From Hydrangea macrophylla (taxonomy: Eukaryota > Streptophyta > Magnoliopsida > Cornales > Hydrangeaceae): a DNA stretch of 64,000 nucleotides. The position numbers were made by a program, and so were the translations under genes. Within the stretch, counting starts at the first letter, position 1. Each line of letters starts with the position of its first letter. Below are positions 23,315 through 34,608 of this stretch, piece by piece. The notes beneath the pieces are model-generated. The model had not been told where the DNA came from. It worked only from the letters and a program-made list of their open reading frames with translations, and did not search any database. The stretch spans positions 57,345,350 through 57,409,349 of the forward strand of contig CM066991.1 of NCBI GenBank assembly GCA_033977485.1, in the 5' to 3' direction.

Positions 23315-23520
23315 CACCTCACAAGACACCTCATAGGACACCTCACAAGCATTCAAGCACACAAGACACCTCATAGGACACCTCACAAGCACTCAAGCAC
23401 CAAGACACCTCATAGGACACCTCACAAGCACTCAAGCACACAAGACACCTCATAGGATACCTCACAGGACACCTTACAAGCACTCAAGCACACAAGACAC
23501 CTCATAGGACACCTCACAGG
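23315..23520. repeat. Minisatellite, about 40-bp units
   Basis: Units of the form ACAAGACACCTCATAGGACA followed by CCTCACAAGCACTCAAGCAC repeat about five times. On the minus strand the array ends next to a TATA-rich run at 23290-23312. Confidence 0.9.
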
Positions 23521-23965
23521 GGTTGTTTGGGGGTTGGCTTAGGGTATAAGCATGGTTTGGGGAATCACAGGTATAATTACGGGTTCCAAAATAATATTAA
23601 TTATAGTGGAAATCTAGTTAGGAAATTATTATCTTTCATTATAATTATTATTCATGTAATTACATTATTAAATAATATAATTAAAAAGTTGAATAAATAC
23701 AGAAAAGGTTGTATGAATACAAAAACGGATATTTTCTCACAATGACTAAAATTGAGATATCTTCTAAATAGATATCGAAAACTCTTAACTTCCAATACGA
23801 ATACCGAATCATTTAACCTTACGCAATTTTTCCCAAAAATTATATTTTCAGTTCATGACTTACAAAATTAAAAAAATGACCAAAATACCCTTGTGGCCAA
23901 TTTTCGCTAAAATTGCACACGAAGTCTAAATCGTCGATTTAAACATAAAAATACGAGTTACTACA

Positions 23966-24085
23966 TAGCGGCAGTCCATAATTGCTGTGCGGCAATCGCT
24001 GATTGCCGCGCGGCAATCTCGTGAGTGTCGTATCCATATCTTCTATGCTGTCCTGTGTTTTGGGCAGATCAACATCTATTTATAC
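23966..24085 (+). promoter_or_regulatory. Putative promoter of second antisense gene
   Basis: GC-rich inverted-repeat words, best GGCAATCGCTGATTGCC at 23991-24007 (7-bp arms, 3-base loop), end about 45 bp before a TATA-like CTATTTATACC at about 24075. The start codon follows at 24141. The cluster begins left of the solo LTR, at about 21250. Confidence 0.5.
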
Positions 24086-24140
24086 CCTCTTTTCCAAAAC
24101 TCCGCAAAACACTCCTCTCCTTCCTTCACTTTCTTCTCAA

Positions 24141-25180
24141 ATGGCCCCCAATTGCTCTCAAATCCTCTTTCCATGGATGGACACCCTCTCTGGCATTGAC
24201 AAGGTCAACTTCGAGTGTTTTAGATTGAACAACCTCTTTTCTTTCTAGTGGATGATTCTGAATGAAGATCTATGTTGGGCCGATATCCAGTGTTGGGATC
24301 CCAGACTTTACATTTTTTGCTTTGGTTACCAGGAGATCTGCCCTTTATTCGAGGAGTTCGGTGCTATTCTCCACACTGATCATTTTGCGGATCTGACAGT
24401 TCCGTTGGTGCAGGCCAGGTATGTTTAAGTCCTGGTTGTTCTCCTTCATACATCCTAAAATGCTGCTGGCTCTTTTGTTCATAACAGGCAGATAAATTTT
24501 GAATGCCCTTCTTCCATTCATGCTCCCATGGGGGACCCCTATGACGGCGAGCATTAGATCATTTGACATAGTACAATATCAATTGCTATGCTCTCTTACT
24601 TCTTCTTTCAATCATCTTTTGACATTCTCATACCCATTGCTTGTGGTCTGTGGGAGATGAAGAGTGTCGTCATGCTGGTCCTTGGCGAAACCTTGATGGG
24701 CTTGGATCGTGCCCACACTGCTAGGGCCATGTTATCTGCGGGGGACCTTTTGTCTTTACAGGTTTGGCTCATGGAGTGTCTAGATCTCTTTATACACCCG
24801 TCGCACCTCTGTGGGTCACTTCCTTATGATCATATGAAGATTCACCACTTATTCCATTCTGTCGATGCTTGACTCGATTGGCTTCAGGGCCTCTTTCCTG
24901 GTGATATCTGCTGGGTCTGCCCACAGTGGACTTATTGCTCTGTTGCAGTACGACTTCCCGGGCGGCCTGGTATCTGGTTACCTAGCTGAGTTGTTCATCA
25001 TTATGGACTTCTCCAAGATGTTACTGAGGACATTACTACCGATTTCACGAGGAGTTCGGTCACGCGTTCTTCCACTGTGAAAGCTTTTGCCAAGGCTGGG
25101 TATGACAAGGTGGCGACTCCCTTTTAGAGAATTCTGGCTTCAGTCATGCCTACTACTGAGTACTTTTCACTGATCTAGAC
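24141..25180 (+). pseudogene. Second antisense passenger gene (DUF7745-like), broken
   Basis: Starts at the ATG 24141 (MAPNCSQILFPWMDTL). A stop at 24246 is followed in the same frame by CWDPRLYIFCFGYQEICPLFE, a pattern like the WDP..CFTFG...PT.EEY segment of the plant transposon-associated domain DUF7745. A likely intron (GTATGT at 24420 to AACAG at 24487) leads to a further exon. The piece 24588-24872 contains LVLGETLMGLDRAHTAR and LLSLQVWLMECL, again like that domain. A third piece is 24865-25080. Same strand as the PMD gene and opposite to pol. Family assignment is from memory and tentative; role unknown. Confidence 0.5.
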
Positions 25181-25836
25181 CCTGGCTGAGAGAAAAACTC
25201 CATAGGCATACATAGATGAAAGCAAAACAAGACAGAGCTTTATTTTACAAAACTTCCGACAAGTCCTATCTATTTTCTTGCACCTTTGAATGTAATTTTC
25301 TTCTTTTTCTTTCCAAAGAATGTTTTAATGTTTTAGAAAATGTTCTAACATGTTCAATCAATGTATTCACTCTTTTAATCGATCTTTAGGGTATGAAAAT
25401 TCCCTTTTCAAAGTCTTTTCTTAGCTTTCTGTTACTTTGCTTTGAGTCTGGCTTAGAGCTTTAATCATTCTATACCATGAATTCTTATTTGTTCCTTTAT
25501 AGCACTTATTTTGATTGCCAGGAGAATAGAGATGGGTTTAAGGCAAATATCTGGGTTCTTCGGATAGCAAACGAAGTTTGCCCCTGGTTATGAGGCTCTA
25601 AAGTGGTTCTGGGCAAACACAAGTTTGCCCTTAGTTTTAGCACATGGATTTTCTTTAGGTTTTTCATGGACTAAAGGCTAATGAAGAGCTTGCCTACTTA
25701 TCCCTGAGTGGGTATCAGGTCCACAGTAGTTCAGTTTAAGGCTTGACGGAAGGTGCGACTCGGGCAATTTATTAATGATGAATGAACTGAGCAGGTTGCC
25801 TACATATCCCTGAGTGGGAATCAGGTCAAGCGTAGT
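25181..25836. other. Spacer between antisense gene and Ogre-type pol end
   Basis: No gene. Two similar phrases, TTGCCTACTTATCCCTGAGTG (about 25690) and GCCTACATATCCCTGAGTGG (about 25800), mark an imperfect duplication of about 110 bp just beyond the integrase end. Confidence 0.5.
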
Positions 25837-27015
25837 TCATCGAGGTAGGAGGTTTTGAAAGAAATGGTTTGAAGCAAAATACTTCTTAAGGCGATCGAGG
25901 TTAATTGGCTGTTTAAATTCAATCTCATCTAAGTCCATAAGGTATGCAGCCCCTCTACAAAGGAGAGTCTTAATAATGTATGGCCCAACCCAGTTGGGTT
26001 TGAGTTTTCCTCTAGGGTCGTAAACAGGCACTTTCAATTCTTTGAGGACCAGGTCACCCTCAGCAAGCTTCCTCGGGCAAACCATTTTGTTGAAAGCACG
26101 AGCTATCCTCTTCCGATATCCCCGAGTATGGTTTATTATAGCCAACCTTTTCTTATCGAGCAACATCAATTCTTTATAATTTCCCCGGATCCATTCTAGT
26201 TCGGTTATTTCACACTCTGCCAAAATCTGAAGAGATGGCATTTCTACCTCAATGGGAAGGACCGCGTCCATCTCGTAAACCAATGAATACGGTGTAGCTC
26301 CCGTAGAAGTTCTCATAGAGGTCTGGTATCCCCATATTGCAAACGGTAGTTTCTCGTGCCAATCATTATACGTGTCTGTCATTTTCCCCAAGATTGCTTT
26401 GACATTTTTATCTGTTGCCTCCACTACCCTATTCATTTGCGGTCTGTATGGGGATAACTAATGATGAGTTATCTTGTATTTCTCTAAGAGCGGGATGACT
26501 TCACCTTGGAAATGACTGTTGTGATCTAAAATAAACTCATTTGGGACCCCATATCTGCAGATTATGTTCATCTCCATGAAGTTTACCACATCTTTAGCCT
26601 TCAAAGTTATGTACAACGCAGCCTCCACCCACTTGGTAAAATAATCGATTGCCATAATTATGTATCAGTGTCCATTAGAGGCTTTTGGAACTATTTTGCC
26701 GATAATATCAATACCCCAAACAGAAAACGGCCAAGGTGTGGTCATGCTGTAGAGTTGGGAAGATGGGGTATGCATCAAATTTGCATGGATCTAGCATTTG
26801 TGGCACCTTTTGACATATTCACAGTAATCTCTGTCTAAGGTTGTCCAGTAATACCCTTGCCAAATTATCTTCTTTACCCACATATGCCCGTTCATATGGG
26901 GTCCACAAACTCTTTCGTGTATTTTCTCCATCATCCTCTTAGCCTCCTTTCTATATAAACACTCCAAATTATACTCGGTGTATGACTTCTTCCATAGCTT
27001 ATCCTCATAGATCAC
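25837..27015 (-). pseudogene. Ogre-type integrase, with in-frame stops
   Basis: Minus-strand integrase, one frame with several stops. The zinc-binding region at 27015-26791 has HERVCGPHMNGH and CEYVKRCHKC. The core at 26655-26458 begins MAIDYFTKWVEAA and includes the YGVPNEFILDHNSHF segment. The C-terminal piece, 26436-25837 (199 codons), has WHEKLPFAIWGYQTS, TSTGATPYSLVYEMDAVLP and WVGPYIIKTLL, closely resembling Ogre/Tat integrase ends. Stops at about 26790, 26657 and 26460 interrupt it; the first two lie where Gln and Arg are usual. Confidence 0.92.
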
Positions 27016-27018
27016 AAA

Positions 27019-27590
27019 TTAGGCAGAGAATCTTCGAATCTCCTTTCTATCCTTCTTTGAAGCTTCTTCGGGGTACTCTCCTTCTTTAATAAAATTCCAA
27101 ACATCCTCGTACCAAGGCACTTTACCTTCATCTTGTAGGGTTACGATCATCTCAAATGAAGGTTGGTCCCTTACCACTATGGATAGCGGGATCATGGTGA
27201 CTCTTGAGGGGATTTGTATCATCGAAGCTAAGGTTGCTAGGGAATTAGCCAATTGGTTCTCTTCACAGGGAAAGTAATAGAAATATTTTCTCTTGAATTG
27301 TACTTTCAAGCTTTCCAGATAGTCGTGGCAAAGTCTCAACTTTTCATGTTTTACCCTCCATTCACCCCGTACTTGGGATATGGCCAAGTTGGAATCTTCA
27401 AAAATATCGATCCTCTCAACTTTTAAAGCCAATGCCGCTTCCATCCCAACTATGCATGCTTCGTACTTCGCCGTGTTATTGATTGAGTTGTACTTGAGCT
27501 TGACGGCTATTTGGGTAGGGGTTGAATTGGGTGCTACAAGGATGATTTCAACCTCGTAGCCTAATTGGTTAGCTACTGCATCGAAATATA
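27019..27590 (-). pseudogene. Ogre-type second RNase H domain
   Basis: The archaeal-like RNase H specific to Tat-lineage elements, between the first RNase H and integrase. The piece at 27444-27019 contains MEAALALKVERIDIFEDSNL and ENQLANSLATLASMI, and upstream text around 27470-27590 holds the NNTAKYEA-like motif. The linker to integrase carries stops. Confidence 0.8.
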
Positions 27591-27594
27591 TTTT

Positions 27595-29305
27595 CTATAA
27601 ATCCTCCTCTATTCTCATCACTCCTTCATCCGGGAATCGAAACTCACCTTCTTTCTCGGATTCTATCACAAGATCGGCCAGGTATTCGGCGACAGCTCTC
27701 CTTTTCACGGATTTGGCAGTGACGTATTTGATGTCGAATTCAGCTAACATCATGGTCCATCGGGAGATCCTACTAGTCAGAATGGGTTTTTCAAATAGGT
27801 ATTTAAGTGGGTCCATTTGGAATATAAGGGTTACGGGGAAGGCTAACATATAGTACACTAGACGATAGCCCAGCAGGCTTTTTCCAAGGGCGAATATTTT
27901 AGCTCGTACTCGGTCATCATTTTTCTTAGATAACAAATGGCCTTTTCCACATACCCCTCTTCTCCTTCTTGGGCCAACATACATCCCATCGAATCCTCGG
28001 ACACAGAAAGGTATAATAACAGAGGCCTTCTGGGCGAGGGTAGTGATAAGACAGGTGGGTTCTGGAGGTAGGTTTTGATTTTATCGAAGGCTTGTTGGCA
28101 TAGGGTATCCCACTCGAACTTCTCTGCTTTTCTAAGCAACCTGAACAGCAGGTCACATGTCAGGGTGAGCTTTGAGATGAAGCGGCTAATGAACGGTATC
28201 CTACCCAAGAATCCCCTCAACTCCTTCTCATTCTTTGGTGGCTGCATTTTAACTATGTCCTTTATTTTGGTTAGGTCCACTTCTATTCCTTTGGGTGATA
28301 AAGAACCCTGACAACTTTTCGGTAGTGACTCCAAAGGTGCATTTCTGAGGGTTTAGCCTCATTCCAAATTCTCTCAACCTCTCAAAGAATTTCCTTAATG
28401 CCTTCAAGTGTCCTCTCCTCTCCCTGGATTTCACAATTATATCATCCAAATACACCTCTACCTCCTTATGGATCATGTCGTACAATAATATAGTAGTGGC
28501 CCACTGATACGTTGCCCCTGCATTCTTGAGCCCAAACAGCATTATCCAATAGCAATATGTTCCCCAAGGTGTGATGAAAAGTGGTTTTCTCTCTATCCTT
28601 GGGCACCATGAGAATCTGGTTATAACCTGAGAACCCATCCATAAAAGACAAGAGTTCATGCCCCGAAATGTTATCGATTAGTACATCGATATGAGGTAAA
28701 GGGAAGTTGTCTTTAGGGCTTGCTTTGTTTAAATCTCAAAAATCAATGCACACCCTAACACGACCATCCTTTTTGGGAACTAGTACAATGTTGGCAATCC
28801 ACTCCAGATACTCGGTGACCATCAAGAATCCAGCTCTCAATTGCTTTTCAACTTCCTTTTTTACTTTAAGTGCCCATTCAGGCCTCATTCGCCTCAATTT
28901 TTGTTTTATTGGTTTAGAGTTAGGAAAGAGGGGGACATGATGTTGGACTGTCTCTAGATCGAGGCCTGGTATATTGCTATAAGGCCATGCAAAAACATCT
29001 TTTAATTCATTTAATAGATTGATTAATTCTTTGCTTCCTTCATCGCTAAGTGTAGAGCCAATAAATACATTTTGAGGATTATCTTTATTTCCTAGATTAA
29101 TTGTTAGAGTGTCCTCAATGATTTTACATGCAGATTCTTTTTCTTTTTCGATTAATTTTTGCAATTCAATTGGTATTTCATGGTCATCACATTCATCATA
29201 TTCATTAAGCGCATTCGAGTAGGCAGAATAAGTCATACTTTCATTAATCTTGTTCGGGGTGATTACAACAAACATAGCAATAGTAAGACGCCTCATTTGG
29301 GCCAT
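27595..29305 (-). pseudogene. Ogre-type reverse transcriptase and first RNase H, frameshifted
   Basis: The RT N-terminal half (29305-28736) includes LNELKDVFAWPYSNIPGLD and NIVLVPKKDGRVRVCIDF, then a TGA where Arg is usual. The finger/palm continues LNKASPKDNFPLPHID, LSFMDGFSGYNQI and, in another frame, the catalytic VYLDDIIVKS (near 28450). The connection and RNase H are in 28334-27858 (LRGFLGRIPFISRFI and LSVSEDSMGCMLAQ) and 27984-27595. At least three frame changes are needed, so it is dead. Confidence 0.92.
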
Positions 29306-30670
29306 TACAGACTTCGGGGAGGGGGGGGGGTACTTATCACTAGACTAGAAAACCCATTCCTTGTTGACTCCTTTCTTCAAATCCACGGTGTCGTAGTCTA
29401 GTAGCTTTCCCCCTCCTTCGGTCATTGCTTCCTTTGGTTCTTCCACATCGTTCCCCTTGCCCTCTTCCACCATATCCTCAACATATCCTTCCTCAACCTC
29501 AGCTTTCATAACCCCTTCTTGGCCTATTGCTTAGATTTTTGTGCTCTCTCCGCTCAACAGGTTTTGCATAGTTGGTCCATCTAGCACACCGATCCAATCT
29601 TTGATAGCGGCAGACTTCAAGGGTACTTGCAGATACCGTTTTTCATATTTGGATAACTCATGGGGGAAGAAAATCTCAAACCCTGGCTTTAAGTGATTAT
29701 CCTTCTGATCCACCCACAGTTCTGGGAAGCCACAAAAAGGGGAAATCTTCTCCCTCCTTCACAAAGTACCCATTGAGCATTATCTGGTAAGGGACATAGA
29801 CCATGAGTGCATTAGCTACTTTCTTCTTTTCTCTCAATTTCTTCTTAGATGATTGATAACCTAGACCATGAGTGTGAGTCTAAGTAGGGATTCTCGGAAA
29901 CTTTGACAGGCCTTGATGATTCTTTCCTAGTCCCAAGCCTGGGAAGAAACCCATCTTCTTCATAATTCCTGCAACTAACGAGCTCGCATACTAATCAAAA
30001 TAGAGTGGCAAGAACTCCCTCGGTTTCCCCTCCTCAATCATGTTGATGAATTCAAACCCTCCCAGACTTGTCTCTTCCTTCTACAATTGTACCTCCAGAA
30101 CGGTGCGCTCGATGATGCTTCAGATAAGCAAACCCAACTATCCTTGAGAATATTGCAAACCTTGTTTTTTAAGATACACTTGACCTTCTGATGAATTGTC
30201 GATGGTATAGCACCTAGACTATCCAACCATGGCCTACCCAGCAGCAGGTTATTGAAAGAAGCAGGTATGTCGATGACTTAGAACTCAGCGTCTTTTTCTA
30301 TGGACCCGATGGTGAGATTGAGGAAGATTATACCCATGACTGTCCTTTGGGTGTCATTATACGCTCTTACCTTTTGCTCAGACGGGATGAAAGTTGACTC
30401 GTCCAGACCCATTCCCTTGGCTGTTCGAAATGGGCATACATTTAGAGTAGATCCGTTATCAACAAGGCAAGTAGGTATAGTATTCCCCAAGCATTTAACA
30501 GTGATGTACAGTGGCTTATTGTGAATGGGCCCTCCGGGGGGTACATCATCAGAGGAGAAGGTAATAGCCAGAGTCAGAATTTTACCGATCATTCCTATGA
30601 GGTCCTCTAGTGCTGTGTCGATAGAAACATCAGACTGGTTCATGCATCCAAGACTGCCTGCCTGTGGCAT
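29306..30670 (-). pseudogene. Ogre-type protease and linker to RT
   Basis: The protease at 30670-30278 has HNKPLYITVKCLGNTIP and the catalytic LVDNGSTLNVCP, then the VRAYNDTQRTVMGIIFLNL segment typical of Ogre/Tat proteases. Downstream, 30226-30038 (WLDSLGAIPST-like, conserved after the protease) and 29713-29531 are further open pieces in the same frame. The 29306-29530 linker is noncoding by eye and contains a poly-G/C run near 29320. Confidence 0.85.
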
Positions 30671-31369
30671 TTACAAGCGATCAACAACCCCTATATGGTG
30701 GTATTGGCCTGAGTCTTCTTTTCCTCGTTCATCTTCCCCTTTCCTTTGTCCAATTCCCTCCCCGGGTGATCTTCCACCAATTCATGCAGTTTAAAGTGTC
30801 TCCCTGACTGGGTTAGATGATTGACTTCCTCCTTTTCCCTTATATTGTTGATCTCGAAAACGTCTTTCAAACTCTCTTTCCCTATTTTTGCTTCTTCGTC
30901 ACTTTTATACCACAGGTCATTTCTACCTGATCCATATTTTGATTATCAACGCTATTAGTTTTTTGAACCCAACAATCCATTTACTTTGTCTTTCCCTCTC
31001 TACATCTTTCTGATTGATTCCCCAGGGTATAGATTATCAAATCTTTCGGCAGCTGGTAATGCTTCCTTGGTGTCCCAGCCTTAGTGATTAGCCTAGACGG
31101 ATTGAAGGTTGTCTCTTCTATCCCCAAGAAATAAAGGCCTTATGGCGGTGGTACAACATGATGATTCGATAGCGGGCTCCTAGTAACGTTTGGAGCTTTG
31201 ACAGATGGTTCTGATATTACCTTGTTACCAATGAGGTCTTGGATTTCATGCCTCAACCTTGTGTACCGATCCGTGGCATTGGTGGAATTTACAATAGAGA
31301 TCTTCTCGAAAACTCAGTGGAAGCAGATTCGGTAAAGGTCGAGGCTCCAATGGGAGAAGATGCCCTTTT
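30671..31369 (-). pseudogene. Ogre-type gag, C-terminal part
   Basis: Minus-strand continuation of gag, cut off from its N-terminal part by the chromovirus. Near the insertion it reads KGHLLPLEPRPLPNL, then RHEIQDLIGNKVISEP, typical of the end of Ogre-type gag before the protease. Several stops are present. Confidence 0.7.
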
Positions 31370-32159
31370 GCCAGTGTCACGCCCCGAAGTACCAAAAATA
31401 GGGAAAAATAAATTTCCTTTATGGGTTCGTAGACACGTGACTGGTTGTGAGTGTCACCTGATTGTCCAAATATGCTTATAATAATAACGTGATATGGGAA
31501 AGTGACTAAGTTCAGCGGAAGCAGAAATTTAAAACATCCAAGTCTTACATCAGTAGTATATTACAGGCCAAAAAGATATCCAAATGATACATATTACAAG
31601 ATCAGCTAAACTATTACATTACTAACATAATAAAAATAGAACTACAACAAAAGAAAGCTCCAAAGTCTTTAACTGGCGAAACCGTAGCCTTCCTCGTAGT
31701 AGTCTTCACCAGCATAGTCTTCAGTAGTAAAGGCAGCATCTCGATAGCAGTTGGCTCCGTCTGGACCTGCAAAGGCTGGACGTGGAAGGTCCAGCGGCAT
31801 GAAAAGCCGTTAGCGATTAAGCTAAGTGAGGGTCCCCTTAAGGTTACCACCACTATAGGTAAGTTATTCTTCATCTCTTCTTATTCCTCGAAACCATATC
31901 TCGTTTATCATTTCTTATTCTCGATACTATGTCTTGTTCGTCTTTTCTTATTCTCAAAACCATGTCTTATTTAAACCCAATCATTCCCTTTGAAACTTAA
32001 CCCAGAACTGAACTGACCAATGACATTGACTGAAAGAAGACTTAACTCCAAACACATTTACTGGTCAAGAAAGAACAACACTCAACAATGAATAGTTAAC
32101 TGTCGCCCAACTGGCACTCAAACTGTCGCCCAAATGGCATAAGTGTGCGGGACATTAAC

Positions 32160-32450
32160 AATCTCTTGGTCGAACATGTCATGCCGATCCTCAGGTCGCC
32201 CGCACGTTACCGAACACGTCATGCCGATCCTCAGACCAAGGGTACGGGAAATTAATAATCACTTGGACGAACACGTCATGCCGATCCTCAGGTCACCCGT
32301 ACATAACCGAACACGTCATGCCGATCCTCAGTCCAAGGGTGCGGAAAAATAATCAACCACTTGATCGAACACGTCACGACGATCCTCAGGTCATCCGCAC
32401 TTGACCGAACACGTCATGCCGATCCTCAGATCAAGGAACAAAACATAACT
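32160..32450. repeat. LTR tandem block, about 92-bp composite unit
   Basis: Three composite units, each with two copies of CGAACACGTCATGCCGATCC followed alternately by TCAGGTC- and TCAGACCAAGGG-type text. The same block is in the other LTR (41390-41675). Confidence 0.9.
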
Positions 32451-33219
32451 CACCAATCGACTCCATGGAATAATCGAGAGACCAACTTCGCAAGAATTAC
32501 CCAAACACGACACAAAAGTTCACGAATCAACTTTGACCAGTAGACACACGACTAGATACGAGGCCCAATGTCCCTTATTCACATTAAATCTGTTATCGAA
32601 GGTTTTATCATTATTTTACGCATTCGCACGTTTCGTAGTTTAGTTCATTAATATCATCCATTTATAACCGTTAATATTTCGCTATACGTCCGACATTCCG
32701 TTTTCCTCTCAATATAATTACGATGGAAACTTTCCCGATCATTTATCAACGCAATAATCGTGCCATATAATATATTTATAGTTTGGGTATGAACTTTCAA
32801 CAGTCATTAGAATATATTCATAACAATAGAAAACATAGTACGTAACTCATGGATTTATAACGTGAATTTAATACCAATAAACACATAGACGAAACCCTTA
32901 ACATACTCATCTACACGATAGCACTACCATAGCACGAGATTTTCATAATAACACATGTACCGGAAAACTAGCATCAACAATCAACACCATGCATAAACAA
33001 AACATCATACAAAAAGCTACACAATCTGCCATGATACATTTTCACTGTGTTGACTGAAACAATATGATTTATTTGGACATGATAAATTATTTTGTAGATC
33101 AAACTCAAAACTAAAACATTGTAGATAATAGGAATATCTTCATGTACAAAAAAATCTAGCTTCAATAACATTTTTGAGCTACTCAAACTATTTATTTAAC
33201 AAGACATTTCTTATATCTC

Positions 33220-33830
33220 GGACTGTTCTGTCCCAGATTTATAGTACTGTATTGTACGTAACTTTCACCTATTAAGGAGGGGTTTTTAGACTGAGCAATA
33301 GAAGGGTTATTTGTAGATCTATGAGTTAGCTTTCACCACAAAAAAAACCTATCTTAATTCTCATTTTTGAACTGCACAAAACATTCATTTTACTAAACTA
33401 TGTTCTGCTGAGAGTTTCAGTTTCTCAGATTTATATCACTGCGTTTTACATGCATTTCACCCATGAAGGAGTGATTTCTAGACTGAGCTATAGAAGGATT
33501 ATTTGTAGATAAATGAGTTATCTTTTACCACAAAAAAACCTAGCTTAATTCGGATTTTGGAGCTCCTCAAAACATCAATTTTACTAAACTATGTTCTGCT
33601 GGAAGTTTATGTTTTCCCAGGTTTATAACACTGCGTTGTACATGCATTTCACCCATGAAGGAGTGATTTCTAGACTGAGCTATAGAAGAGGTATTTGTAG
33701 ATATATGAGTTAGCTTTTACCGCAAAAAAAAACCTAACTTAATTCGGATTTTGGAGCTACACAAAACATTCCTTTTACTAAACTGTGTTCTGCTGAGAGT
33801 TTTAGTTTCTCAGATTTATGTATTTGTCTT
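33220..33830. repeat. LTR tandem repeat, 177-194 bp, 3.3 copies
   Basis: TGTTCTG-type starts at 33224, 33401, 33592 and 33786 lead into the same succession: ATTTATA..ACTG, CACCCATGAAGGAGTGATTT, GACTGAGCTATAGAAG, TTATTTGTAGAT and an A-run with CCTAGCTTAATT. Repeated in the second LTR at about 42455-43065. Confidence 0.9.
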
Positions 33831-34177
33831 GCATGTCATGGAAACTTCAACACAACAACATCAACTTCTACCAAACATTAGTACATATTATATGTGTTCT
33901 AAATTGAGTTAGATTACTCACAATCACTCACAATTTACTCACTAATTACTCACCAAAGCTTGAAATTAAGCTTGATGTTGTTCTTGAGCTTGATGGAGCT
34001 TAACCTTCAACTTCAATGGTGTCACCTTCTTCTTCTCCTATATGAACTTATAACTCCAGCTCTAATTTCTTCAATTAAGTGCAGATTATAAGAGACAAAG
34101 TGTGTCAATTGTGTGCATGTGCATGTTATATATAGAAAGTGCATTAGCTTAGGTGTCATTTGCATGTTACATGCATA

Positions 34178-34270
34178 GGACATGTGTCCATTAAGTGGAC
34201 ATGTGTCCATTAAGTGGACATGTGTCCAAAGAGATGTCATGTGGTTGCCACATGGCCGGCCATGTGGGGC
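34178..34270 (-). promoter_or_regulatory. Chromovirus promoter: 19-bp repeats and 20-bp palindrome upstream of TATA
   Basis: CATGTGTCCATTAAGTGGA units lie about 45 bp upstream (minus strand) of TATA at about 34128-34138. Next to them, CCACATGGCCGGCCATGTGG (34248-34267) is a perfect 20-bp palindrome. The second LTR has one fewer 19-bp unit (about 43408-43445). Confidence 0.7.
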
Positions 34271-34561
34271 CCACCTCGGGTTGCGTGCAACTTTCTCGGT
34301 TTACGTGCATAAGTTCCTCGATATGCGTGTCAGTCTCAATTTACGTGCAATCGGGTATTATTTCTAATGTCCGGGTCCAGGTACGGGACTAAGTTAAATC
34401 TTATTATGGTCGAGTCGGTATGGTTACTACAGTCTATATGATAATACTACAACACGTCCATACCGTCACGTAATTAAAATAATAATATAACAATATAGTG
34501 GGTCCAATACAGAAATTAGAAAAAGCTGATATTATAATGACAGAAAATTATAGGTGTTACA

Positions 34562-34575
34562 TCTTCCACCACCTA
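34562..34575 (-). promoter_or_regulatory. Chromovirus polypurine tract
   Basis: Minus-strand GGTGGTGGAAGA immediately precedes the 3' LTR. The text GAGGACGAAATCCTTTAA just upstream is characteristic of Del/Tekay elements. Confidence 0.85.
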
Positions 34576-34608
34576 TTAAAGGATTTCGTCCTCGAAATCA
34601 GAGCTTGT

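Larger units (their letters stand above)
21298..23965 (-). mobile_element. Solo LTR, Tekay-related
   Basis: Plus-strand reading starts TGTCATGCCCCGCAGTA and ends GAGTTACTACA, flanked by TAGCG on both sides (21293-21297 and 23966-23970). No internal region is present, so it is a solo LTR left by recombination between two LTRs. Its start resembles the chromovirus LTR at 31375, and both share a GGTCCAGCGGCAT-type segment, so the families are related. Minus-strand orientation is inferred from that relation. It contains two minisatellites. A TATA-rich stretch (23290-23312) lies directly downstream, on the minus strand, of the second one. Confidence 0.88.
31375..34561 (-). repeat. Chromovirus 3' LTR
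   Basis: 3,187 bp, reading TGTCACGCCCC...GGTGTTACA on plus (TGTAACACC...GTGACA in sense). It contains an internal tandem block at 32160-32450, a 3.3-copy repeat of about 190 bp at 33220-33830, and a promoter with TATA at about 34128-34138. One unit of a 19-bp repeat near 34180-34220 is extra compared with the other LTR. Confidence 0.95.

Noticed and set aside
22030..23520. CRISPR-like regular repeats
   Set aside because: Units are tandem without unique spacers, in a plant LTR, with no cas genes.
31614..31874. 86-codon minus frame in the chromovirus LTRs (also 40846-41106)
   Set aside because: Identical in both LTRs because the LTRs are young; it lies in noncoding R/U5-like sequence and has no recognised family.
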